From the NCBI RefSeq assembly GCF_009831235.1, contig NZ_WUUL01000006.1:214160-278159 (forward strand): a DNA stretch of 64,000 nucleotides, read 5' to 3'. This DNA comes from Shimazuella alba. GTDB lineage: Bacteria > Bacillota > Bacilli > Thermoactinomycetales > Thermoactinomycetaceae. A model generated the notes under the pieces. It worked only from the letters and a program-made list of their open reading frames with translations, did no database searches and had not been told where the DNA came from. Below, in pieces: positions 28,488 to 39,516 of the stretch; the first letter of the stretch is position 1; each line of letters opens with the position of its first letter. Position numbers and translations under genes: made by a program.

Positions 28488-29173
28488 CAAAGAGGTACCT
28501 CCGCAATATAGTATCCAAAACCCCTTTTGTTCTTGATCACTTCTTGCTCTCCCAAAAATATGGACAACTTCTTCTTTAGCGAATTGATATGAACCTTGAG
28601 AGAATTCGAGAAACCATCAAAGCTGCTGTCCCACAAGTGCTCCATGATCTCTTCCGTACTGACAATCTTATCTTTATTAAACATCAAGTACTCCAAAATG
28701 CCATATTCTTTCTTTGTTAATTCTATCGGAGTGTTCTGAATATATACTGTCTTTAACGCCGTATCCAATATGATCTCTCCATATGACAGCCTTGTATCTG
28801 ACTGAATGAATCTTCTGCGAAGCAATGCTCGAAGCCGAGCCTCTAACTCCTTAAAATGAAAGGGTTTCACCATATAATCGTTCGCTCCAGTATCAAGACC
28901 ATAGATCTTATCCTCTACCTCGGAACGCGCCGATAAAATCAGAACCTTGATGTCAGGCTTATCCTTGCGAATCACCCTTAACACATCGATCCCATCGATT
29001 TTAGGCAGGTTCCAGTCCAATACGATCGCATCATATTCGTGGATTTCGACCATTTGTAGCGCTCTTTCGCCATCTGACGCTGCATCAACCGCATAGCCGA
29101 ATTTTCGCAATCCCATGCTGATTGATTGCTGTATGGATAGATCATCTTCGACTACCAATATTTTCAATTTCAT
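28487..29173 (-). CDS. OmpR-family response regulator controlling the M28 peptidase module
   Basis: A 228-residue regulator: receiver (Asp in IVLDWNLPKIDG about residue 52, Ser in LILSARS, Lys in DYMVKPF) and winged-helix output domain ending FSNSLKVHINSLKKKLSIF and KRGFGYYIAE. It is translationally coupled to the kinase. The promoter box TTAAC-T-type repeat at 29,213-29,229 suggests autoregulation. Confidence 0.9.
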   Translation of the reverse strand: MKLKILVVEDDLSIQQSISMGLRKFGYAVDAASDGERALQMVEIHEYDAIVLDWNLPKIDGIDVLRVIRKDKPDIKVLILSARSEVEDKIYGLDTGANDYMVKPFHFKELEARLRALLRRRFIQSDTRLSYGEIILDTALKTVYIQNTPIELTKKEYGILEYLMFNKDKIVSTEEIMEHLWDSSFDGFSNSLKVHINSLKKKLSIFLGEQEVIKNKRGFGYYIAEVPL

Positions 29174-29196
29174 CTCCTCCTTCTTCCATTAATTCT

Positions 29197-29229
29197 ATAA
29201 TAGGTCAATCTCAGTTAATAGAAGGTTAA
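29197..29229 (-). promoter_or_regulatory. Promoter of the response-regulator gene with the same direct-repeat box
   Basis: On the minus strand TTAACC (29,224-29,229) and TTAACT (29,213-29,218) are 11 bp apart. The inner edge is 10 bp from the -10 box TATTAT (29,197-29,202). The geometry is identical to the box before the M28 peptidase gene, supporting a common activator, most simply the regulator encoded at 28,487-29,173. Confidence 0.65.
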
Positions 29230-29621
29230 GATGTATTTGTACTGCACTACCCGCTAACATTATGGAATTAACCTAGCATAAAGCCCAATACTTTTACTTC
29301 TGAATCACCCATAACTGGAAAAAACTTAACGCAAACTACTAAGAAAATATCACAAACTAATGTTATTCTTGGTGACTACTACTTTTAGCACAACCTTTAC
29401 CAAGGAATTATCTTCATGAAAAGCACTTGCTTAAGTCCAAATACACTACAATCAAAGAACATAAACACTCATTCACTTACATCATTTTCAAAAAAAAGTG
29501 CTAAAAAACTTACTGATCATGTTTTAATAGTAATATTATTTTAGGAGATATCAGATCAACGATGAATTATCTGTATCTATCTTAACGAGAAACTTATCCT
29601 CAAAATCTACTTAAAAAACTG
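29230..29621. other. Intergenic, no gene seen
   Basis: AT-rich sequence with stops in all frames and no recognisable motif. It separates the peptidase module from the nucleotidyltransferase remnant. Confidence 0.5.
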
Positions 29622-29667
29622 AATAGAAATCGCCTCCTACATCCATTATAGAAAGGCGAGTTCTATT
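29622..29667. terminator. Terminator-like hairpin related in sequence to the yhbH terminator family
   Basis: Arms AATAGAAATCGCCT and AGGCGAGTTCTATT pair over 14 bp with one mismatch. The inner part (ATCGCCTCC...GAAAGGCGA) resembles the hairpins near 1.63 and 13.33 kb. It directly follows the truncated rmlA-like remnant; no yhbH coding remnant is detectable beside it. Confidence 0.5.
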
Positions 29668-30159
29668 TGGACGAACAGGTTTTTCTTCAATGGAAGTAAC
29701 AGTTCCATCCTCTAAAAAGTCAATAACTCCAAATCGTTCCGGATCATGAACGAAATAACCAAACACAGTTGCACCTTTTTTTTGATTTACAGCTTCCATT
29801 AGCAAATGCTGAAACTCATAACCATAAAAAATATTGTCACCTAAGATTAATGCCACGTTATCATTCCCTATGAATTTTTCCCCATAAACAAAAGCTTGAG
29901 CAATTCCCTCTGGGGCTGGCTGTACCTCATAGCTTATAGAAATGCCCAAATCCGAACCATTTCCTAGTAGCTCTTTGTAGCGAGGGGTATCCTGCGAGGT
30001 GGGATATAATTAAGAATTCTTTAATTCCAGCAAGCATGAGTGTTGAGAATGGATAATAAATCATAGGCTTATCATAGACTGGCAATAAATGTTTAGATAT
30101 TGAGTGGGTTAACAGATATACCTCGTGCTACTGCCACCTGCTAAAATAATTCCTTTCAT
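29668..30159 (-). pseudogene. Truncated, frameshifted sugar-1-phosphate nucleotidyltransferase (rmlA/spsI-like)
   Basis: From an ATG at 30,159 behind GGAG the sequence begins [13 protein letters not shown], the nucleotide-binding start of glucose-1-phosphate thymidylyltransferases, and then loses frame more than once. From about 29,949 the frame is open again ([45 protein letters not shown]) as far as the EEKP motif. The C-terminal half is missing, replaced by the hairpin. In Bacillus the homologue SpsI is encoded within the sps spore-polysaccharide operon, so its presence beside cgeD- and pse-type genes suggests it belonged to this cluster before decay. Confidence 0.85.
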
Positions 30160-30397
30160 GCTAGGTCTCCTTTGTTATATATACAATAAATTACTTGATC
30201 ATTGAGTATTGTATGTTCTTTCAATAAAAAGTGGTGCAACTTTACGAAAAGACAGGCTTTTTGTTGAATGTCAAATGAAATGTCCCATTTTTTAATTAGA
30301 CTCTAAAAGTTGTACCACTACTCACCTAATTGTCATAAAGTATAAGAAATGTGACTAAGGAATGCTGTTGTAATAAAAAGGGGAAAGAGGTGGGGTC
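30160..30397. other. Divergent intergenic region upstream of the cgeD-like gene
   Basis: Contains an inverted-repeat-like pair (aaaagtggtgcaactttacg / tctaaaagttgtaccactact, about 30,226-30,322) with arms AGTGGTGCAACTTT and AAAGTTGTACCACT, spaced by about 60 bases. It could be an element end or operator pair. No coding sequence is present. The Shine-Dalgarno AGAGGTGGGG of the next gene lies at 30,387-30,396. Confidence 0.4.
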
Positions 30398-31177
30398 GTG
30401 CCAAAAGTATCAATCATTTTAACCAGTTTTAATAAACACGAATATGTTGGAAAAACGATTCGATCAATATTAGACCAAACGTATGATGACTTTGAATTGT
30501 TTATTATGGATGATAATTCAAATGAAGAAACACTTAATAAAATTAGACCATTTCTGGATGATTCTAGAGCCAAATTTTTCAAGAGTGACGTTCAAACGGT
30601 TGATGAAAGAGTAGCGAAAACGAGATATGCCGTTTTGATTAATCAAGCACTAGAATTAGCACAAGGAGACTATATTGCGTATGCTACCGATGACAATGTC
30701 TATCATAAACAAAAAATAGAGAAAATGGTGGATTTTTTGGAGAACCATCCGAATGTAATGGTTGTTTATTCAGCATCAGAAACAAACTATTTAAATGTGA
30801 AGGGGGAAATTACAAACTCCATTGTCAGACCGTCTAAAGTCATTCAATGGCTCGCACCTTGTGTTACGGATCATTGTTCCATTATGCACAGAAAAACTGT
30901 AATACCTGTGATTACTAAAACGTTTGGATCTATTTGGGATGAAGATCCCCAATTTTATAGAATCGGTGATGCTCGATTCTTCTGGAAACTTAATCACTTT
31001 TGGCCGTTTTATCCTATTCCTGAAGTACTTGATTTTAACGCTATTACCCCAAAATCCATTCACGCACAGATTTATAGTGACCAACCAAATGAGTTTGCCA
31101 GTAAACTGCCGCAGCAAAGAACATGTAAGGAACTAAGAGACTCCTTAAGGGCAATAAGACGGGAGAAGAGAGAATGA
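30398..31177 (+). CDS. cgeD: Family 2 glycosyltransferase, CgeD-like spore-surface protein
   Basis: A 259-residue GT-A glycosyltransferase starting at GTG 30398. The start PKVSIILTSFNKHEYVGKTI, the stretch FELFIMDDNSNEETLNKIRP and the DxD-like ATDDNVYH match the style of Bacillus subtilis CgeD, a sigma-K/GerE-dependent protein for glycosylating the spore crust. It overlaps the next gene by 4 bases (ATGA). The probable role is adding a sugar to outer spore-coat proteins or polysaccharide in the mother cell. Confidence 0.75.
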   Translation: MPKVSIILTSFNKHEYVGKTIRSILDQTYDDFELFIMDDNSNEETLNKIRPFLDDSRAKFFKSDVQTVDERVAKTRYAVLINQALELAQGDYIAYATDDNVYHKQKIEKMVDFLENHPNVMVVYSASETNYLNVKGEITNSIVRPSKVIQWLAPCVTDHCSIMHRKTVIPVITKTFGSIWDEDPQFYRIGDARFFWKLNHFWPFYPIPEVLDFNAITPKSIHAQIYSDQPNEFASKLPQQRTCKELRDSLRAIRREKRE

Positions 31178-32577
31178 ATACTTATTTGAAAAATTACTGG
31201 GCTATCTATCGCGAGTTTATCGAAACGTTCAAGAACTTTACATTCAAAGATATTCCCATTTCCTTGTTAACGAATTTTTATCATCATATAGACCAAGATT
31301 TGAAAATGAAAATGGAAGCAGAAAATTTTCCTATATCAGAAAAATACCCTGAATGGAAACAAGAAATGATACAGCCCTATTTTGAAAAGTGGTTGAAAAA
31401 AAATAGTCCTCCTTCTACGAACAAACCGAAGGATGGGAAAATTTTGATAAATTATGACTATACACGCATTCCAGAAACTTGTTATCGAACATTATTTGAT
31501 CCAGAAAAAACAATCATTCTGTCTCGTTCAAAGAGTAAACAAATTTTTGGAATTCCAACTGAGATGATGCAAAAATACGAAGAATCAACTGAAGACATTT
31601 CCAGTCAACTCGTAAAAAAAGCAAAAGCTTTATTTGGAAAGTTAAAGAACCATCCAGCCTTTGGTAATGAATTCTTTCAGCAGACGTTTCTTAACCGAAT
31701 CCCGATAATCGTGAAAACAGTCAGTGCCGCCTTTAATCTTTTCGATCAACTCACTTTATCAGCAATTATAGTAGGAACGACAGAAGATATTGTAAGTAGA
31801 TCTCTTGCTATTGTTGGTTCCATATGCGGGATCAAAAGTATTTGTCTTCAGCACGGTGTTTTAATGGGAGAAGAGGCTTTTATGCCGATTTTTACCAGTT
31901 CTATTGCCGTCTATGGTGAGTATGAGAAAAAGTGGTATTTGCAAAGGGGGCTGACACAAGAACGGATTAGTGAAATCGGTCATCCTAAATATGATGAAAT
32001 TTTCACTAAAGTCACTCAACACAATACTACATTTCCGGAAAAATTCAAACTTGATTCTAATAAAATTACTTTATTAGTGATTACTGGGCCTAATATAGAT
32101 GCTGCCCGATTCACTGAACTAATAAATAATCTAATAACTAATTCTAACTATCAATTAATTATTAAGCCGCACCCATGGGAAATCAAAAAAAAGCAGTGTG
32201 ATCTTTATTTAGAGCTTGAAAAAAAATGCAAATCGATTAAAGTGTTGACTTCACGAGAGGATTACTTGTATGAACTAATCAGTCATGTTGATGGAGTGAT
32301 TGCTTCTTTATCTACCGTTGCATTAGAAAGTATCTTATTTAAAAAACCTGTATTTTTATTTGACTTTTTAATTAGCAATCGAACATATAATTATTTTGAT
32401 CAACTAGGAGAGTATGTTCAACCTAATCCAAATCATTTATACACGATAGTCAATCAATATTATACTTCTCCTGAGCATAAGCAAGCCTATGATAGAATTA
32501 GAGAACAGTATTTAAGTAGCATTTATATGGACGGAACTTCTGGACAGAAATTACTTTATGAATGTTACCACAACTAA
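31174..32577 (+). CDS. GT-B type polysaccharide glycosyl/glycerophosphotransferase (SpsB-like)
   Basis: A 467-residue soluble protein. The C-terminal half looks like CDP-glycerol or capsule-type transferases: ICLQHGVLMGE, EIGHPKYDEIF, LIIKPHPWEIK and ASLSTVALESILFKKPVFLFD, where HPxE and the final ES motif bind the nucleotide sugar. The N-terminal 180 residues are not recognised. It is coupled to the cgeD-like gene and faces the pseudaminic-acid operon across a shared terminator. A role in building the spore-surface polysaccharide is the natural reading. The exact donor is unknown. Confidence 0.65.
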   Translation: MNTYLKNYWAIYREFIETFKNFTFKDIPISLLTNFYHHIDQDLKMKMEAENFPISEKYPEWKQEMIQPYFEKWLKKNSPPSTNKPKDGKILINYDYTRIPETCYRTLFDPEKTIILSRSKSKQIFGIPTEMMQKYEESTEDISSQLVKKAKALFGKLKNHPAFGNEFFQQTFLNRIPIIVKTVSAAFNLFDQLTLSAIIVGTTEDIVSRSLAIVGSICGIKSICLQHGVLMGEEAFMPIFTSSIAVYGEYEKKWYLQRGLTQERISEIGHPKYDEIFTKVTQHNTTFPEKFKLDSNKITLLVITGPNIDAARFTELINNLITNSNYQLIIKPHPWEIKKKQCDLYLELEKKCKSIKVLTSREDYLYELISHVDGVIASLSTVALESILFKKPVFLFDFLISNRTYNYFDQLGEYVQPNPNHLYTIVNQYYTSPEHKQAYDRIREQYLSSIYMDGTSGQKLLYECYHN

Positions 32578-32599
32578 GCAAATATTATATCTGTGATAT

Positions 32600-32646
32600 A
32601 AACTAGAATGAGGACCTGCCATTCCTTTAGCAGATCCTCATTCTAG
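32600..32646. terminator. Bidirectional terminator between converging operons
   Basis: A long hairpin with arms AAACTAGAATGAGGA and TCCTCATTCTAGTTT and an imperfect GGACCTGC/GCAGATCC inner stem sits between the stop at 32,577 and the converging pseI gene. A runs and T runs flank both sides, so it can serve both directions. Confidence 0.85.
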
Positions 32647-32655
32647 TTTATTCTA

Positions 32656-33708
32656 TTAGACAAATAGTGACCAGTCCGTGGGGGTACCAGCTTTTACTTT
32701 CTTCCCAACTTTTTTCCCTAATAACTGCTCGTAGTATTTCGGAGCCAAGCCAAAACCAGGCCGTATGACTCTTAAATTGTCTTTTGTTAAAATATCCCCA
32801 GCTTGTACGTCCTTTACAATATAAATTGATCTTCGGAATTTCAGTGAGTTTTTTTCTTCTGCAGTGGGACCGTAACTCACTTGCCCCAAGGATTGCCAGA
32901 CACGTTCTGTCTCAATAACCAATGACTTCATTTCATTTGACTCCATTGAAAAGGCAGAGTCAACTCCCTCTTCAGAACGAGAAATTGTAAAATGTTTTTC
33001 AATAACAGTTGCACCTAAAACAACACTGCCGATAGAAACCCCGATCCCCATCGTATGGTCGGACAAGCCTACTTGACATTGAAATAATTCCCTCATGTGA
33101 GGAATGGTTACAATATTGGTGTTTTCAGGCGAAGCAGGGTAGGTACTCGTACATTTTAACAAAACTATATCTTGACACCCAAAAGCCCTAGCCGTTTGAA
33201 CTGTCTCTTTTAATTCCTCGATTGTTGCCATCCCAGTAGAAATAATCATCGGCTTTCCTGTTGCAGCTACTTTTTTAATTAAGGGGATATGATTGTTTTC
33301 AAAGGAAGCAATTTTATACATCGGTACGTTTAAGTCTTCTAAAAAATCAACAGCTGTTTCGTCAAATGGTGTGCTAAAAGGGATCATTCCCAGTTCTAGT
33401 GTTCTGTCAAATATCGGTTTGTGCCACTCCCATGGAGTATAGGCCTGTTGATATAGTTTATAGAGATTGTTTCCATTCCATAAACTTGTCTTGTCATTGA
33501 TTTGAAAATCGGTTGTATCTAGATTGATTGTCATTGTATCGGCGGTATAAGTTTGTATTTTTAAGGCATGCGCGCCAGCCATTGCTGCAGCCTCGACTAT
33601 TTGTAAGGCACGTTCCAAGGATTGATTATGGTTTCCTGACATTTCTGCAATAATAAAAGGAGGATGGTTCGGTCCAACCATTTTTCCTCCAAGATTGATT
33701 TCCTTCAA
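32656..33708 (-). CDS. pseI: Pseudaminic acid synthase PseI (NeuB family)
   Basis: A 350-residue protein: NeuB TIM barrel (about residues 10-270) with FIIAEMSGNHNQSLERAL, HALKIQTYTADT, MISTGMATIEE and QVGLSDHTMGIGVSIG, then a C-terminal antifreeze-like SAF domain (KDVQAGDILTKDNLRVIRPG). It condenses 2,4-diacetamido-2,4,6-trideoxy-L-altrose with phosphoenolpyruvate to give pseudaminic acid. AEMSGNHN with the neighbouring PseB/C/G/H set favours PseI over NeuB or legionaminic synthase. TTG 33708 behind AAAGGGTG is my choice; TTG 33726, overlapping the pseH stop, is possible. Confidence 0.88.
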   Translation of the reverse strand: MKEINLGGKMVGPNHPPFIIAEMSGNHNQSLERALQIVEAAAMAGAHALKIQTYTADTMTINLDTTDFQINDKTSLWNGNNLYKLYQQAYTPWEWHKPIFDRTLELGMIPFSTPFDETAVDFLEDLNVPMYKIASFENNHIPLIKKVAATGKPMIISTGMATIEELKETVQTARAFGCQDIVLLKCTSTYPASPENTNIVTIPHMRELFQCQVGLSDHTMGIGVSIGSVVLGATVIEKHFTISRSEEGVDSAFSMESNEMKSLVIETERVWQSLGQVSYGPTAEEKNSLKFRRSIYIVKDVQAGDILTKDNLRVIRPGFGLAPKYYEQLLGKKVGKKVKAGTPTDWSLFV

Positions 33709-33722
33709 ATTATTACACCCTT

Positions 33723-34256
33723 TCAAGTGAAATTCAGGTCTAATTTCGCTTTATGATGCTCCCAGTCTTCTTTGTCTAAGACAAACCTAATGATATTGAT
33801 TGGCTGGCCATTTCGGTATAAAGTATTTTTATAATGCAGATCATGTTTAAAGCCTAGTTTGCGATGATACGTAGCACTCTTTTTATTAAAAGATAGAACC
33901 TCACCAATAATGGTTTTCATCCCTAAACATTGAAAGGCATAATCTAACGCTAAACTTCCCATCCATGTCCCTGCGCCTTTAGGTGCCTGAATTTCACCAA
34001 TATAAAATCCCCAGAAGCAGGTTTTCTTTTGTGGATTACTTTCTTTAAAGGAAACGAGCCCCAATGGTTTGCTATTATAACGGAAGATGCGATAATAAGC
34101 AGTTTGGTTTGTCAGAATGATTTCAAACCAATGACAATGAGCTTCATAGGGAATAAGTTCATCTTGAAACATGTTCACCCGAATAAATTCAGCGTTTCTC
34201 CAGTTATAAATCAAGTTCTTATCATTTTCTGTTAGTGCACGTAAATCATAATCCAT
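33723..34256 (-). CDS. pseH: UDP-sugar N-acetyltransferase PseH (GNAT fold)
   Basis: A 177-residue GNAT acetyltransferase. YNWRNAEFIRVNMFQDELIP at the N-terminus, FKESNPQKKTCFWGFYIGE and the acetyl-CoA loop APKGAGTWMG, followed by YHRKLGFKHD, follow the PseH/SpsD pattern. It acetylates the 4-amino group of the PseC product. The gene starts 2 bases after the pseG stop and its Shine-Dalgarno lies inside pseG. Confidence 0.85.
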   Translation of the reverse strand: MDYDLRALTENDKNLIYNWRNAEFIRVNMFQDELIPYEAHCHWFEIILTNQTAYYRIFRYNSKPLGLVSFKESNPQKKTCFWGFYIGEIQAPKGAGTWMGSLALDYAFQCLGMKTIIGEVLSFNKKSATYHRKLGFKHDLHYKNTLYRNGQPINIIRFVLDKEDWEHHKAKLDLNFT

Positions 34257-34258
34257 AC

Positions 34259-35350
34259 TTAACCACCCATTTTCATGATGTCCTCTATCATTGTCTGTAA
34301 ATTGACAAGATTGTCTTTCATCAATACAGCCGCTAGTCGTGACATTTCCACTCGTTCTTGTTCATTTTCAATGAATTTCTCCAGCTGCGGTGTTAACGAT
34401 GACTGTTTCACTGTGTGATTCTCCCCTAAATACTTGATGATCTTTTTTCTCCCGAGATTCTCGCAAATAGCCTTCTGATTTGCTGCAATACTCCAAACGA
34501 TCGCTGGTAAACCAAGATAACATCGTTCCCATGTGGTCGTACCTCCAGCACCTATTGAGAAGTCCGCACGCCGCATTAGTATGGCAATATTAGTTATTTG
34601 GCAATGAAAATGCAGATTAGAATACTGATCACAAATTGCTTTCAAGTCATGTTTATGGAAGTTTGATTTTCCTACAACCACGTCTACTTCGATGTCATGT
34701 CGCTCTAATTCTAAAAAAGAAGCTAGTGCTTTCCCTGTTTCATTCGTATGGTCAAATCCTCCAAAAAAAATAAATATCCTTTTAACAGGACCTGTTCTCA
34801 GCTTCATTTGATATCTTTGCTGGTAAAACTCAGGTCTCAACAATACGTAACTAGGACCAAGAAAAAGGCTGCAATGAGCTGGAACGAGAGAACGATATCG
34901 GTATGGTGCATCGAGTGCTGTTGGATCCATTAAAAGGTCACATTCATGCTTCCGATCGGCCAGATCATCAATAACCATGATTCTTTTTGCAATATCTTTT
35001 TGATTGCGTTCCCATTCATTGTAAATGGCATAATGATCAATAATCAGTAAATCAACAGAGTGTTCTCGTAGTACAGCTTTCGTCTGTCTTGCATCAATGA
35101 ACAATGGAACACCAAGCCAGTGGGAGTGGGGGGTCAAAAGTGGAAGGGGGGCATCCCATGTTGGAGCAGGAAGTTTTAATACCAAGAAACCCTTTTCTTC
35201 AATTAATTCGCATAGATGCCCGACATGTTCCCTGCATATAAACGTGACACTTGCACCATGTAAGTGTAGTTTTTCTGCAAGAGTCAAGCATCTCATCACA
35301 TGTCCTGATCCTATTTCATTAGAGGCGTCGACACGAATATATACATTCAT
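34259..35350 (-). CDS. pseG: UDP-2,4-diacetamido-2,4,6-trideoxy-altrose hydrolase PseG
   Basis: A 363-residue GT-B-like hydrolase that removes UDP before the PseI step. RVDASNEIGSGHVMRCLTLA at the N-terminus (catalytic His in GHVMR) and FSIGAGGTTTWERCYLGLPA near residue 260 are diagnostic. Start ATG 35350 is taken because it overlaps the pseF stop (ATGA) behind GAGGAT; the longer frame from 35,401 lies inside pseF. B. subtilis SpsG is the counterpart. Confidence 0.87.
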   Translation of the reverse strand: MNVYIRVDASNEIGSGHVMRCLTLAEKLHLHGASVTFICREHVGHLCELIEEKGFLVLKLPAPTWDAPLPLLTPHSHWLGVPLFIDARQTKAVLREHSVDLLIIDHYAIYNEWERNQKDIAKRIMVIDDLADRKHECDLLMDPTALDAPYRYRSLVPAHCSLFLGPSYVLLRPEFYQQRYQMKLRTGPVKRIFIFFGGFDHTNETGKALASFLELERHDIEVDVVVGKSNFHKHDLKAICDQYSNLHFHCQITNIAILMRRADFSIGAGGTTTWERCYLGLPAIVWSIAANQKAICENLGRKKIIKYLGENHTVKQSSLTPQLEKFIENEQERVEMSRLAAVLMKDNLVNLQTMIEDIMKMGG

Positions 35351-36093
35351 ATGATATCCTCTAATTTCTTTTGTTCTATATGAGAATTGATTAAGTTCCA
35401 TTCAGGTTTTTTCTGTAACAAACAAATAATATCTTCAAATGTAACGGATTCAATCTTTTTGTCAGAAAAGTAATGAATCAAACGTTTTATTAACTGAAAA
35501 TCTTCTTTGGTATCCACTGTTAGCCGATAACTGCTTACATCAAGAGGGTTCTTAACACTACCCAAGGTAAATTTGTCGGGATGAAGATAAATATATGGTG
35601 TCACATGTTCACGATGAACGATGTTTCTTGCTTCCCGGTTCGCTTGATCTAAAGCCTTCATTGACATCACTTCAACATCTAAACCGCGTGGAAACGTTCT
35701 TTCAATTGTATTTGAAACATAATCATAGAGGTTAATTTTTGATAAGTATTTGGTGATGCTGGCATCGATAATTTTCGGATCAATCAAAGGGCAGTCAGAT
35801 GTAAGACGAACCACAACTGTCGCTTTGTACCTCATGGCAGCTTCCCAGTACCTTAACAAGACATCTTGTTCTGAACCACGGTGATAGGCAACAGAGAGTC
35901 TATTACATAGATCAATAATAGGCTGTTCTGATTCCTTGTTTGTGGTGGCAATCACTATTTGATGAATAAACCTAGACTTTCTTACTCTTTCAATTTGATA
36001 TTCAAGCAGAGGTCTGCCTAAGACTTCTTTTAAGATTTTTCCTGGAAGTCTAGTTGACCCCATTCTAGCTTGAATGATTGCTACTATTTTCAA
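35347..36093 (-). CDS. pseF: CMP-pseudaminic acid cytidylyltransferase PseF (SpsF-like)
   Basis: A 248-residue nucleotidyltransferase activating the finished nonulosonate with CTP. VAIIQARMGSTRLPGKILKE is the CTP-binding start of this family; VRLTSDCPLIDPKII supplies the metal-binding Asp. It starts with TTG behind AAGGTGATTC. Eight bases separate it from the aminotransferase upstream. It may alternatively be a 3-deoxy-manno-octulosonate-like enzyme, but the operon argues for Pse. Confidence 0.83.
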   Translation of the reverse strand: MKIVAIIQARMGSTRLPGKILKEVLGRPLLEYQIERVRKSRFIHQIVIATTNKESEQPIIDLCNRLSVAYHRGSEQDVLLRYWEAAMRYKATVVVRLTSDCPLIDPKIIDASITKYLSKINLYDYVSNTIERTFPRGLDVEVMSMKALDQANREARNIVHREHVTPYIYLHPDKFTLGSVKNPLDVSSYRLTVDTKEDFQLIKRLIHYFSDKKIESVTFEDIICLLQKKPEWNLINSHIEQKKLEDII

Positions 36094-36105
36094 AGAATCA
36101 CCTTC

Positions 36106-37281
36106 TTATAATTTGCAATAAAGATTGATGATTTTTTTTACGGCGTAAATAACGTCTCTTACATCATTTTCTGTCATTGCCGGGAAGAGGGGAAGGGTAA
36201 TGATTTCTTCATACAGCTTTTCCGCCTTTGGACAAATCCCTTGTTTGTAGCCGAGATTTTGGTAATATGGCAGTAAGTGAACTGGAATATAATGTACATT
36301 TAGCCCGATATTTTCTTGCTGGAAGGCGTCGAAAATCTCTTTCCTAGTCGCTGTTAATTGGTCTAATTGAAGACGGATCACATACAAATGCCAACTTGAG
36401 CACCCATTCTTATCTTGGGAAGGAAGCGTTATAGCTGGAATGTTGGTAAATGCTTCGTTATACATCGAACTATATTTTTTTCTTAAATCTATAAATGTGT
36501 TGAGTTTTTTGAATTGGCTGAGCCCAAGGGCTGCTTGAATATCCGTCAAACGATAATTATAGCCGAGGAATTGCATTTCATAATACCAAGGGCCAGGATT
36601 TTCTGTTAATTTACTAGAATCCCTTGTGATTCCATGAGAACGAAATTGCAGGAGCTTCTCATAATAATCTTTATTATTGGTGGTTATCATTCCGCCTTCA
36701 CCAGAAGTAATATGTTTTACTGGATGAAAGCTGAACATGGTCATGTCGCTGATCGACCCAATCATGTTTCCCTTGTAGGTAGCACCGAGAGCATGGGCGG
36801 CATCTTCAATCACTATTAGATTATGGTTTTTGGCGATGGCGGTTATTTCTTCCATATCAGCCGGCTGTCCGGTGAAATGTACGGGGATAATGGCCTTTGT
36901 TTTACTCGTAATTCGTTTTTTGATTTCTTCTGAGTCAATGTTGTAAGTCTTTTCATCAATATCGGCAAAAACAGGAGTACCTCCTTGATACAAAACGCAA
37001 TTCGCACTCGCAGCAAAGGTCATCGCACTGGTAATCACTTCATCCCCTTCAGAAACCCCGGCAGCAAAGCAGGCACCATGCAGGGCTGCGGTGCCATTTG
37101 CAAAACTCACGGCAAACTTTGCCCCAACGTAGTTGGCCACTGCTTTTTCAAAACGGGAAATGAATGGGCCTGTTGTAAGATAATCTCCCTTTAAGACTGC
37201 TGTCACAGCTTTAATATCATCATCATCAATCCACTGCCGGCCGTAAGGAATATAGGAACTTCTAATTGGTTTCTGATTCAC
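36106..37281 (-). CDS. pseC: UDP-sugar 4-aminotransferase PseC (DegT/AryC1)
   Basis: A 391-residue PLP enzyme. FANGTAALHGACFAAGV binds the PLP phosphate, VIEDAAHALGATYKG contributes the ring-stacking Asp, and the Schiff-base Lys is in FSFHPVKHITSGEGG (about residue 190). It makes the 4-amino sugar from the PseB keto product. The start is GTG 37281 behind GGAGG. The counterpart in B. subtilis is SpsC. Confidence 0.88.
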   Translation of the reverse strand: MNQKPIRSSYIPYGRQWIDDDDIKAVTAVLKGDYLTTGPFISRFEKAVANYVGAKFAVSFANGTAALHGACFAAGVSEGDEVITSAMTFAASANCVLYQGGTPVFADIDEKTYNIDSEEIKKRITSKTKAIIPVHFTGQPADMEEITAIAKNHNLIVIEDAAHALGATYKGNMIGSISDMTMFSFHPVKHITSGEGGMITTNNKDYYEKLLQFRSHGITRDSSKLTENPGPWYYEMQFLGYNYRLTDIQAALGLSQFKKLNTFIDLRKKYSSMYNEAFTNIPAITLPSQDKNGCSSWHLYVIRLQLDQLTATRKEIFDAFQQENIGLNVHYIPVHLLPYYQNLGYKQGICPKAEKLYEEIITLPLFPAMTENDVRDVIYAVKKIINLYCKL

Positions 37282-37307
37282 TGTATGCCTCCTTCCGTTA
37301 AATATAT

Positions 37308-39268
<1,961 letters not shown>

Positions 39269-39516
39269 ACTACCTACATCCTGTGGATTGATTTTCATAT
39301 TTGTGGATCCTTGTCATCAGAAACCTTATAACCAATGACTACAATTACTAGGGGATACAACAATTGGTATTACAAAAACCCACTCTTCACACACTAAGAT
39401 ATTCCGGTTTTACTGTTTTTAAAGTGATTCCAGTTTGTTCGTACTTAACGTATGAAGATGGTAATGGAAGGTTGCATAGTAAATGTCAAAAATGCTAAAG
39501 CAAGAAATTCCTAAAC

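Noticed and set aside
29611..29949. An intact short gene for a 112-residue nucleotidyltransferase
   Set aside because: The upstream bases encode the missing N-terminus in other frames and the last 18 codons are the terminator hairpin, so it is a truncated, frameshifted remnant.
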